In this document: piece by piece, positions 18,195 to 26,331 of the stretch
Position numbering within the stretch: position 1 is the stretch's first letter
How the letters are laid out: every line of letters starts with the position of its first letter
Translations under genes and position numbers: made by a program
The notes under the pieces: generated by a model
Database searches by the model: none
What the model saw: the letters and a program-made list of their open reading frames with translations, nothing else
What the model was told of the DNA's origin: nothing
Source: Actinomycetota bacterium
Lineage (GTDB): Bacteria > Actinomycetota > Acidimicrobiia > Acidimicrobiales > Ilumatobacteraceae
Assembly: GCA_005787785.1 (NCBI GenBank)
Contig: SXZT01000034.1
Coordinates: forward strand, 1 to 32,525
Reading direction: 5' to 3'
DNA length: 32,525 nt

Positions 18195-18297
18195 AGCCTG
18201 CCATCACAGGCATGCCACAAGTTGGGGGACAGCGTCCGGTCAACACGAGCCGGACGGCGACGGTGGATGTCAGCGTGAGCAGGAGGGGAGGCAAACC

Positions 18298-18585
18298 ATG
18301 CAATTCCCAGAACATGAATCTGCGGACAACTCAGAACTCAGCATCGAGCGTGGCTGGCAAGACGAGGCAAACTGCCTCGGCGTCGATCCTGATCTTTTCT
18401 TCCCCGAACGCGGTGCGTCCACCCGCGAGGCCAAGGAAGTGTGTCGGGGATGCGTCGTGCGCAACGAATGCCTCGAGTACGCGTTGGTGAACGGCGAGAA
18501 ATTCGGTATCTGGGGCGGGCTCTCCGAGCGTGAGCGCCGTCGTTTGCGCCGGGCTCGCGCTCAGGCCAACAAAAAAGTCATCTGA
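18298..18585 (+). CDS. WhiB-family transcriptional regulator (WhiB/WhiB2-like)
   Basis: 95 aa; C...CRGCVVRNEC four-Cys pattern, FGIWGGLSERERRRLRR; strong SD ggaggggagg. Confidence 0.93.
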   Translation: MQFPEHESADNSELSIERGWQDEANCLGVDPDLFFPERGASTREAKEVCRGCVVRNECLEYALVNGEKFGIWGGLSERERRRLRRARAQANKKVI

Positions 18586-19381
18586 GACGCGACTCGACCG
18601 TACGGTTGGGTCCGATGTCAAGTTGTGCCCAGCGGGTCTTGTCATTCTTTTGTAGGTGGCGTTCGGTGAGAAGACCCACCAGTTCGGCACGTGTCACGCG
18701 CGTTTCCGCACCGGCTGCCTCGGCCGCAACCATGTCGTAGGCCGAGGAAACACTGATTTCGTCGGGGTTGATGATGTTCATGCTCACCTGTGCCATGCCT
18801 TGGACCATGAACGCGAGTGTGCGCAATCCCGGTTGTCGAACACGTGCCGCGATGCTTTTCGCAAGCGACAGATCCGATGAGGCTAGGAACACGTTGTAGG
18901 CGATCAATACCGGCCGCACGCCGACACACACCGCACCTGCTGACGGATGAGGAGCATGCGGTCCGCGGTCGGGCATCAACGTCCTCCACGCGCCCCTGCG
19001 GATGTCGGGCAGTGTGCGCTCGGGTCCATAGAGAAACACCGGAAGGTTCAACTCGTCGGCCGCCCACGTTGCAAAATCATCTCTCGCGACCAGCGCGTCG
19101 TTTGATGACGAGCCGTCGAGAGGGACGAACGGAACGACGTCGACGACGCCGATACGGGGGTGTACCCCGGAGTGATCAGCGATGTCGAGAAGTTCGACGC
19201 AGCATCGCGTGAGCGCACGCGGCGCGTCGACACCGACCAGGGTGAACACGCTGCGGTTGTGGTCGGCATCGGAGTGGATGTCCAGCAGTCGCCTTTCAGG
19301 GGTATCAGACACCGCCCCGGCGATGCGGGAAACGAGACGGGTGTCCCTTCCTTCGCTCACGTTGGCCACGCATTCCAGCAT
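18578..19381 (-). CDS. Glutamate formiminotransferase (FTCD N-terminal-type)
   Basis: 267 aa; MLECVANVSEGRD, HSDADHNRSVFTLVG, HPRIGVVDVVPFVPL, QVSMNIINP. Confidence 0.92.
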   Translation of the reverse strand: MLECVANVSEGRDTRLVSRIAGAVSDTPERRLLDIHSDADHNRSVFTLVGVDAPRALTRCCVELLDIADHSGVHPRIGVVDVVPFVPLDGSSSNDALVARDDFATWAADELNLPVFLYGPERTLPDIRRGAWRTLMPDRGPHAPHPSAGAVCVGVRPVLIAYNVFLASSDLSLAKSIAARVRQPGLRTLAFMVQGMAQVSMNIINPDEISVSSAYDMVAAEAAGAETRVTRAELVGLLTERHLQKNDKTRWAQLDIGPNRTVESRLR

Positions 19382-19436
19382 GACCCTTTTCTACTTGGGC
19401 AGATGCTGTGGTGGGTTCCGGTGGTAGTTTCTCGGT

Positions 19437-19604
19437 ATGTTCGCTTTTCTTGACGGCCCTGAACTGATCATCGTCGCGGTGATCGTTCTCGTTTTGTTCG
19501 GTGGCTCACAATTGCCGAAGCTTGCGAAGAACCTCGGTCAGGCCCAGAAGGAATTCAAAAAGGGTCTCGCTGACGGCCAGGCCGACGACGCCAACAAGAA
19601 TTAA
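19437..19604 (+). CDS. tatA: Sec-independent (Tat) protein translocase subunit TatA/E family
   Basis: 55-aa ORF below the track cutoff: MFAFLDGPELIIVAVIVLVLFGGSQLPKLAKNLGQAQKEFKKGLADGQADDANKN; TM helix, FGxxxLPKLA hinge and amphipathic helix. Confidence 0.92.
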   Translation: MFAFLDGPELIIVAVIVLVLFGGSQLPKLAKNLGQAQKEFKKGLADGQADDANKN

Positions 19605-19609
19605 ATGTG

Positions 19610-19900
19610 TCAGGCCGCGCCGTCGCGGCGACGCTTCTTGATGCGCCGACGTTCACGTTCGCTCGTGCCGCCCCACACCCCGTGCTCGATTTCTTCGACG
19701 ATCGCATATTCCAGACAGAGGTCCTTCACTTCGCAGCGGCAGCAGATCTTGCGGGCCTTTTCCACTCCGCCGCCGTCGGAGGGAAAGAAGATCTCGGGGG
19801 CGCTGTCGCGGCACAGACCGAGGTCCATCCATTCCGTGGTGCGGAAGTTTCCGACGAAGGGGAGTGTGAGCACCGCAATCTGGGTGCGCTGCTTGGTCAT
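19610..19900 (-). CDS. WhiB-family transcriptional regulator (WhiB1/WblE-like)
   Basis: C...CCRCEVKDLC, HGVWGGTSERERRRIKKRRR; start assigned to MTKQRTQ at 19900 (alternative MSRSAG at 19921). Confidence 0.9.
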   Translation of the reverse strand: MTKQRTQIAVLTLPFVGNFRTTEWMDLGLCRDSAPEIFFPSDGGGVEKARKICCRCEVKDLCLEYAIVEEIEHGVWGGTSERERRRIKKRRRDGAA

Positions 19901-19954
19901 GTGTCCTGCTGAACGGCTCATGCCCCTTCTGACGACGGGGGTGGGACAAAAGTT

Positions 19955-19970
19955 CCCCGACCCGTCGGGG
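19955..19970. promoter_or_regulatory. Palindrome between divergent genes (possible operator)
   Basis: CCCCGA-CCCG-TCGGGG, perfect 6-bp arms. Confidence 0.3.
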
Positions 19971-20009
19971 TCGTTGCGCAGGTAGCCTGAGGCGCCCAGG
20001 AGGTACCCC

Positions 20010-20270
20010 GTGTCCGACACCACCACCAACGAGCCGCCCCGCGCCCATGTCCGCATCGTGTATTTGGGGCCTGTGGCGCCCCACTGGGAGCTGTACAGCG
20101 ACTACGGCGACCGGGCCCTTCTTGAGGAGTTTCGTACCCGGGTTCTCGCCCGCCTCGTGCTCATCACCCGCGATGACCCTCAGTTCCGACGCAACAGCGA
20201 GCGCGTGGCCCGCGATGCGGAGCGCGAGCTGATTTCGATCGAGTGGGACCTCGGCACCGTCAGCGCCTGA
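20010..20270 (+). CDS. Conserved-looking hypothetical protein, 86 aa
   Basis: GTG start preceded by AGGAGG SD and TAGCCT -10-like element (19983-19988); MSDTTTNEPPRAHVRIVYLGPVAPHWELYSDYGD... Confidence 0.7.
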   Translation: MSDTTTNEPPRAHVRIVYLGPVAPHWELYSDYGDRALLEEFRTRVLARLVLITRDDPQFRRNSERVARDAERELISIEWDLGTVSA

Positions 20271-20325
20271 CGGTTCGCTCGGACGTCACCGTCCGTTCAC
20301 GTCCCCGACAATCCACGCTCCCCGG

Positions 20326-22446
20326 ATGCTCACCCGCCCGCCGTACCTTTCCGGAATAGACGAGCGCTTCTTCAACCGTGACCTGAGTTGGCTCGCCTTC
20401 AACGAGCGTGTGCTCTCACTCACCCGTGAGACTGCGATCCCTCTCCTCGAGCGGGTGAAGTTCTGCGCGATTTTTTCCTCGAACCTCGACGAGTTCTTCC
20501 AGGTGCGCGTCGCGGGTCTGAAGAACCAGATCGATGACGGTGTGTTGCTGCACGGTGTCGACGGCCGCAGCCCGGACCAGGTGCTTGCCGAAGTATCGGC
20601 CACGGTGCGGCGTCTCGTCGGCGAGCAGGAAGAATTGCTGACGACGGTCGTCCTGCCCGCTCTCGAAACCCACGGCATTCGTCTCGCCGCGTGGGGCGAC
20701 CTCGACGAAGCCACACGCGGGCGCCTGACGACGGAATTCCGCCAACGAATTTTCCCCGTGTTGACGCCGCTCGTCGTCGATCCGGCACACCCGTTCCCGT
20801 ACATCTCGGGGCTAGCTCTCAGTATTGGTGCGACCGTCGTCGACCCGACGACCGGTGACGAGAAGTTCACGCGAGTGAAGGTGCCGCCGTTGTTGCCGCG
20901 TCTCGTCGAGGCCGATGCTTCGGGAACCTTCATCACCGTCGAGAACGTCATCATCGCCCACTTGGCCGAGCTCTACGAGGGCATGGAAGTTCGTGATCCG
21001 TTTGTCTTCCGTGTCACCCGCGATGCCGACATCGAAGTCGACGATGAGGACGCCGACGACCTGCGTGAGGCGGTTGAGGAAGAACTTCGCCGCCGGCGAT
21101 TCGGCCGGGCGGTGCGGTTGGAGACCGTGGCCGAGGTACCCACGGATGTCGTCGCTCTGCTCCTCGACGAACTCGAACTCGACGCGATCGACCATTTCGA
21201 AAGTCACCTTCCCCTCGACCTCACCTGTCTGCAGCGAATCTCCGGTCTGCCGCGGCGCGATCTGCGCGACGAACCCTGGCCGTCGGTGACCGCCGGGCGC
21301 ATTCTCGCCGCACGGGAAGACGACGAACCGATCTTCAACCTCATCCGACGGCGCGATCTTGTCGTGCACCACCCCTACGAGTCGTTCCAAACGTCGACCG
21401 AAGCGTTCATCGAAGAAGCGTCGCGCGACCCGCGGGTGCAGTCGATCAAGATGACGCTCTACCGCACGTCGCCCGACAGTGCGATCATGCGCAACTTGAT
21501 CTCGGCCGCCGAGCGTGGGGTGCAGGTGGTCGTGCTGGTCGAATTGAAGGCACGTTTCGACGAGGCACTGAATCTGAACTGGGCACGACAGCTCGAGCGC
21601 GCGGGTGTGCACGTGATGTACGGCATCGTCGGTTTGAAGACGCACGCAAAGGTGGCGATGGTCGTGCGCGACGAGCCCGACGGCCTGCGTCGCTATGTTC
21701 ACTTCGGAACGGGCAATTACAACGCCAAGACTGCGGCGGTGTACGAGGACATCTGCATCTTCACCTGCAACCCGGAACTCGCCGATGACACGACCCGTCT
21801 GTTCAACCACCTGACGGGATTCAGCAGGACGAACTGGTACCGCCACCTACTTGTGGCACCGCATTTTCTGCGCCGCGAGATCGTCGACCTCATCCGCCGC
21901 GAACGCGACATGGGGGACAAGGGCCTCATTCGCATCAAGGTGAACTCGATCGCCGACGCCGACGTGATTGCCGAGCTGTACGAGGCATCACGGGCGGGGG
22001 TGCACATCGAGGTCATCGTGCGCGGGATCTGCATGCTGCGCCCCGGAGTGCCGGGACTGTCCGAAAACATCACGGTCCGCTCGATCCTCGGTCGCTATCT
22101 CGAGCACTCGCGCATCTATCACTTCGCCAACGCGGGTGGTCCGGCCAGACCGGCCTGGTACATCGGCTCGGCCGACTTGATGACGCGCAATCTCGACCGC
22201 CGTGTCGAAGTTCTGACACCCGTGCTTCTCGACAGGCACCGTGCCTGGTTGGAGCAAGCCCTCGGGTATCTGAACGATGACGACATTCCGCACTTCATGC
22301 TTGGGGCCGACGGTTCGTGGAGTCGCCGTGGTCGAGTCGACTTCAGCGATGATGCCCAAGAGCGGATGTACCGCTGGGCAAAGGACCAGCAAGAAAGACG
22401 TACGAGTGAACGGGTCGATCGAAGCGACTCGGGTAGCGTTGTCTGA
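20326..22446 (+). CDS. ppk1: Polyphosphate kinase 1
   Basis: 706 aa; FFNRDLSWLAFNERVL, VELKARFDEALNLNWARQLERAGVHVMYGIVGLKTHAKVAMVVR, HFGTGNYN, GSADLMTRNLDRRVEVL. Confidence 0.96.
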   Translation: MLTRPPYLSGIDERFFNRDLSWLAFNERVLSLTRETAIPLLERVKFCAIFSSNLDEFFQVRVAGLKNQIDDGVLLHGVDGRSPDQVLAEVSATVRRLVGEQEELLTTVVLPALETHGIRLAAWGDLDEATRGRLTTEFRQRIFPVLTPLVVDPAHPFPYISGLALSIGATVVDPTTGDEKFTRVKVPPLLPRLVEADASGTFITVENVIIAHLAELYEGMEVRDPFVFRVTRDADIEVDDEDADDLREAVEEELRRRRFGRAVRLETVAEVPTDVVALLLDELELDAIDHFESHLPLDLTCLQRISGLPRRDLRDEPWPSVTAGRILAAREDDEPIFNLIRRRDLVVHHPYESFQTSTEAFIEEASRDPRVQSIKMTLYRTSPDSAIMRNLISAAERGVQVVVLVELKARFDEALNLNWARQLERAGVHVMYGIVGLKTHAKVAMVVRDEPDGLRRYVHFGTGNYNAKTAAVYEDICIFTCNPELADDTTRLFNHLTGFSRTNWYRHLLVAPHFLRREIVDLIRRERDMGDKGLIRIKVNSIADADVIAELYEASRAGVHIEVIVRGICMLRPGVPGLSENITVRSILGRYLEHSRIYHFANAGGPARPAWYIGSADLMTRNLDRRVEVLTPVLLDRHRAWLEQALGYLNDDDIPHFMLGADGSWSRRGRVDFSDDAQERMYRWAKDQQERRTSERVDRSDSGSVV

Positions 22447-22451
22447 GCAGG

Positions 22452-23204
22452 ATGGTGGAGGCGATGGAAGAGCTTCGCAAGGGTTTTCACGGTGAGATCA
22501 ACGAGGTTCGCCAGGCTCTGGCCACCCTCGCAGCCTCAGTCATCGAGGCAATCCCGCGCGCCACGACCGTGCTGCTGGCGGGTGACCTCGAAGGTGCGGA
22601 ATACCTGATTCTCAGTGATGATGAGATCGATGCCCGGTCGCTCGATTTGGAGGACCGTTGCTACCGCCTCCTCGCGCTGCAGGCACCCGTCGCGGGCGAG
22701 CTACGCCAACTCATAGCGATTCTGAAGATGATCGGAGAGATCGAACGCAGTGCCGATCTCACCGTCAACATCGCGAAGGCCGCCCGCCGCATCTACGGAC
22801 ACGCGCTCGACCCGAAGCTGCGCGGAATCATCAGCAAGATGGGTGAGCAGGCACAACAACTTTTTGCTGCAGCGCTCGACGCGTTCGAGACCGATGACGT
22901 GGCCAAGGCGAGCGCACTCGATGACATGGATTCGTATCTCGACGGGCTGCAGAGACAGTTCGTGCAGGTGATCTTCGAGTGCAATCTCGCCGGAACGATC
23001 GACCTGCAGGTGGCAATCCAGCTGGCCGTCGTGGCACGTTTCTACGAGCGCATCGGTGACCATGCCGTGAACATGGGTGAGCGAGTTCTGTATGCGGTCA
23101 ACGGTTGGCGTCCGGAGTTGAAGGGTGCGGCGCGCCACAAGGCTCGAGTTCCTGGTGAAGATACCGATGGGATTCCGATCCCCGACGTCGGTTCGGGGGC
23201 CTGA
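22452..23204 (+). CDS. phoU: Phosphate signalling regulator PhoU
   Basis: ELRKGFHGEINEVRQAL, two PhoU repeats incl. LKMIGEIERSADLTVNIAK and ARFYERIGDHAVNMGERV. Confidence 0.93.
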   Translation: MVEAMEELRKGFHGEINEVRQALATLAASVIEAIPRATTVLLAGDLEGAEYLILSDDEIDARSLDLEDRCYRLLALQAPVAGELRQLIAILKMIGEIERSADLTVNIAKAARRIYGHALDPKLRGIISKMGEQAQQLFAAALDAFETDDVAKASALDDMDSYLDGLQRQFVQVIFECNLAGTIDLQVAIQLAVVARFYERIGDHAVNMGERVLYAVNGWRPELKGAARHKARVPGEDTDGIPIPDVGSGA

Positions 23205-24343
23205 CCATCGAAATCGCAGTCGGCGTCGTTCTCGGGCTGGTTGCTACGATCGTCGGCGTTCGACTGCTGGGAGTGCGAGCCCCGCGCTCCGTAACGCCGC
23301 CGCCACGGGTCGAGCACGCTCCGGTTGTCGCGCGTCTGACCGAATCGGCTGCGATCGATTTCGAGGCGTTGCTGAACGCGTTGCCGCTCGGGGTCGTACT
23401 GGCGAGGCGTGATGCCGTCACTGTGTTCCGTAATCGGGCAGCCGTGGCGGTCGTTGGATTACGGCACGTCGATCTTCTTGTCGAAGCCGCCGTCGACAGG
23501 CTGATCCGCCAGACGATCGAGGCTGGTGCGGCCAGAACCGAGACCTTGGAGATGTTCGGCCCGCCACCTCGTGTGCTCGTCGTGTCGACCGTCGAGATGG
23601 CCGACGGCGTGTGTTTGGCCGTGATCGAGGACATCAGCGAGCGCACCCGTATCGATGCGGTCCGCACCGATTTCGTGGCGAACATCAGTCACGAATTGAA
23701 GACACCCGTGGGAGCGCTCTCGGTCCTCGCAGAGACGATGCAGGACGAAACAGATGCAGAGGTCATCAAACACCTCGCGGCGCAGATGATGAAGGAAGCC
23801 CGCCGCATGTCGGAGACGATCGACGATCTTCTCGAACTGTCGAAGATCGAACTCGACACGCCACTGCGACAGAACAACGTAGATCTGGCTGCACTTGTTC
23901 ACGAGGCCACCTTGCGCCACTCAAGGTCCGCTGCGGCAACCGATGTTCGGATCGTGACCGACGTGCCCGACGGACGCTTCGTCGTCACCGGGGATCGCAC
24001 GCAGCTCTTGTCCGCTGTATCGAACCTCATCGACAACGCCGTCAAGTACAGCGAAGCAGGCGACACGGTGACCGCGCGACTCTTCCGCGAGCCCGGTCGG
24101 ATCGTCATCGCTGTCGAGGACGAGGGAATTGGAATTCCGCAGGCCGACGTCGACCGCATCTTCGAACGCTTCTACCGGGTCGACAAGGCGCGGGGTCGCG
24201 GTACGGGCGGAACCGGACTCGGCTTGTCGATCGTGCGGCATATCATGGCGAATCATGGCGGCGAGGTGAACGTGACGTCACAGGAAGGTGAAGGATCCTC
24301 CTTCAGGCTTGTCCTGCCGGTGCAGATCGGTGATACTCCATGA
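23201..24343 (+). CDS. Sensor histidine kinase (SenX3/PhoR-like) with N-terminal TM helix; proposed CTG start
   Basis: H-box NISHELKTPVGALSVLAET, N/G boxes NLIDNAVKYS, DEGIGIPQADVDRIFERFYRVDKAR, GTGLGLSIV; in-frame upstream LTIEIAVGVVLGLVATIVGVRLLG before track GTG 23273. Confidence 0.9.
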   Translation: MTIEIAVGVVLGLVATIVGVRLLGVRAPRSVTPPPRVEHAPVVARLTESAAIDFEALLNALPLGVVLARRDAVTVFRNRAAVAVVGLRHVDLLVEAAVDRLIRQTIEAGAARTETLEMFGPPPRVLVVSTVEMADGVCLAVIEDISERTRIDAVRTDFVANISHELKTPVGALSVLAETMQDETDAEVIKHLAAQMMKEARRMSETIDDLLELSKIELDTPLRQNNVDLAALVHEATLRHSRSAAATDVRIVTDVPDGRFVVTGDRTQLLSAVSNLIDNAVKYSEAGDTVTARLFREPGRIVIAVEDEGIGIPQADVDRIFERFYRVDKARGRGTGGTGLGLSIVRHIMANHGGEVNVTSQEGEGSSFRLVLPVQIGDTP

Positions 24344-24350
24344 GGTACGA

Positions 24351-25070
24351 ATGAATGCCGCAGCCGCGAACGCCACCCAGACCATCCTCGTCGTGGAAGA
24401 CGAGGAGTCCTTCATCGAGGCCCTGCAGGTCGGTTTGAAGCGCGAGGGTTTCCGCGTCGAAGTTGCCCGTGACGGCATGCAGGCTCTCGACCTCTTCGAC
24501 CTCATCCGACCCGACCTGGTATTGCTGGACGTCATGCTGCCCAAGGTGTCGGGAATCGACGTGTGCCGGCAGCTTCGCAAGCGTTCGCAGGTGCCGATCA
24601 TCATGGTGACGGCGAAGGCCGCCGAGATCGACACCGTGGTTGGGTTGGAAGTCGGTGCCGACGACTACATCACCAAGCCCTACCGCCTGCGAGAACTCGT
24701 GGCCCGGATGCGCGCGGTGATGCGTCGTGCGCCACTCGACCGAGCCGGCGAACTGACCGAGGGCGCGCTCGTCGTCGGTGACGTGCAACTCGACCCCGAC
24801 CAGCACGAGGTCGTCATTCGCGGTGAGCGGACATCGTTGCCTTTGAAAGAGTTCGAACTGCTGCACATTCTGCTCGCGAACGCGGGTCGTGTGTTGCCGC
24901 GCGAGACCTTGATCGACAGGGTGTGGGGCAATGACTACGTCGGAGACACGAAAACCCTCGACGTCCACATCAAGCGTTTGCGGGCAAAGGTCGAAGACGA
25001 CCCCGGCACCCCGCGCAAGATCGTGACGATCCGCGGCCTCGGTTACAAGTACGAGCGCCCGAAGTCCTGA
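24351..25070 (+). CDS. OmpR/PhoB-family response regulator (RegX3/PhoP-like)
   Basis: ILVVEDEESF, LLDVMLP, ITKPYRLREL receiver motifs; C-terminal winged helix VWGNDYVGDTKTLDVHIKRLRAKVE...RGLGYKYE. Confidence 0.94.
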   Translation: MNAAAANATQTILVVEDEESFIEALQVGLKREGFRVEVARDGMQALDLFDLIRPDLVLLDVMLPKVSGIDVCRQLRKRSQVPIIMVTAKAAEIDTVVGLEVGADDYITKPYRLRELVARMRAVMRRAPLDRAGELTEGALVVGDVQLDPDQHEVVIRGERTSLPLKEFELLHILLANAGRVLPRETLIDRVWGNDYVGDTKTLDVHIKRLRAKVEDDPGTPRKIVTIRGLGYKYERPKS

Positions 25071-25101
25071 GCCTCCAGCCACGCCGACCTACCATCGGCA
25101 T

Positions 25102-26331
25102 GTGTCGAAGCGAACGGGGCAGGCCGACCTTCCACCGCGACCCGCATTCTTCGTCCTTGCCCGTACGCACGGGCTGATGGTGGCCGGCGAGGCGGTGATG
25201 ACCGTCGCGCTCGCCGACTCGCTCTTCTTGTCGATCAGTCCCGATGCCGCACGCGGCAGGGTTATTCTCTTTCTTGCACTCAGCCTCGCGCCGTTCGCAG
25301 TCGTGGCACCGTTCATCGGCCCCCTCGTCGATCGCATGAAGGGAGGCCGACGCCTCGTCGTGATTCTCGCTGCAGCCTTGCGTGCATTGGTCTCGTTCCT
25401 CATGATCGGCCGCATCGACTCGCTGACGCTGTTCCCGTTGGCGTTTGCCGCACTGGTGTTGTCGAAGACCTACGCGGTCTCGAAGTCCGCACTCGTGCCC
25501 ACCGTCGTGCCCGCCGAGCGCGAACTCGTCGACGCGAACAGCAAACTCGGCTTGTTGTCCGGTGTCGTCGGATTTGCCGCCGCGGTGCCCGCTGCCTTGG
25601 TGCAACTCGTCTCGCCGAACGCGACATTGGGCATCTCCATTTTCGTCTTCATCGCCGCCGTGCTGTCGGCTTGGCAGTTGCCTCGCGACATGCGAATCGC
25701 GACGTCACCTCGCAGTCGCATCGAGATCGAGGAGCTTCGGTCGCGGCGGGTACGTCGCGCCGTGGCCGCGATGCGTTTGATGCGCGGGCTGGTGGGACTC
25801 ATGTTCTTCCATCTCGCGTTCTGGCTGCGCGACCAGAAGGCGGGCACGGTGTGGTTCGGATTCGCCGTGTCTCTCGCATCGATCGCAACGATGGCGGCCA
25901 ATGCGGCGGCACCCATCGTGCGGCGCCGTCTGCGCGAGGAGACGATGATCATCGTGGCCCTCGGGGCGGTCGGAGTGGGCGGATTCGTCTGCACCTGGGT
26001 CGGTGGTGTCACCGGCGGGGTCATTCTCGCGGCGACGGTCAATGCGTTCGCCGCCACCTGCAAATTGGCGTACGAAGCGGTCGTGCAGTCCGACGCGCCG
26101 GATGCGAACCGGGCTCGGGCCTTTGCTTCGTTCGAGACACAATTCCAACTCGCCTGGGTGGGTGCCGGACTCGTTCCCGTCGTCCTGCGTTTGCCCGGTG
26201 AGTTCGGCTTCTTCGTCGTCGGTCTCGTCGGGTGTGTGGGAACGTTGTTGTTCGTGTTGCGAATGCGTGCGGCTAGGCAATTTCGAGGCGGGCGAGCCAC
26301 AGGCCGGGCGCGTCGACCTCGGCGGGCGTAG
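25102..26331 (+). CDS. MFS-type transporter
   Basis: 409 aa multi-TM protein; FIGPLVDRMKGGRRLVVI MFS A-like motif; GTG start. Confidence 0.8.
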   Translation: MSKRTGQADLPPRPAFFVLARTHGLMVAGEAVMTVALADSLFLSISPDAARGRVILFLALSLAPFAVVAPFIGPLVDRMKGGRRLVVILAAALRALVSFLMIGRIDSLTLFPLAFAALVLSKTYAVSKSALVPTVVPAERELVDANSKLGLLSGVVGFAAAVPAALVQLVSPNATLGISIFVFIAAVLSAWQLPRDMRIATSPRSRIEIEELRSRRVRRAVAAMRLMRGLVGLMFFHLAFWLRDQKAGTVWFGFAVSLASIATMAANAAAPIVRRRLREETMIIVALGAVGVGGFVCTWVGGVTGGVILAATVNAFAATCKLAYEAVVQSDAPDANRARAFASFETQFQLAWVGAGLVPVVLRLPGEFGFFVVGLVGCVGTLLFVLRMRAARQFRGGRATGRARRPRRA

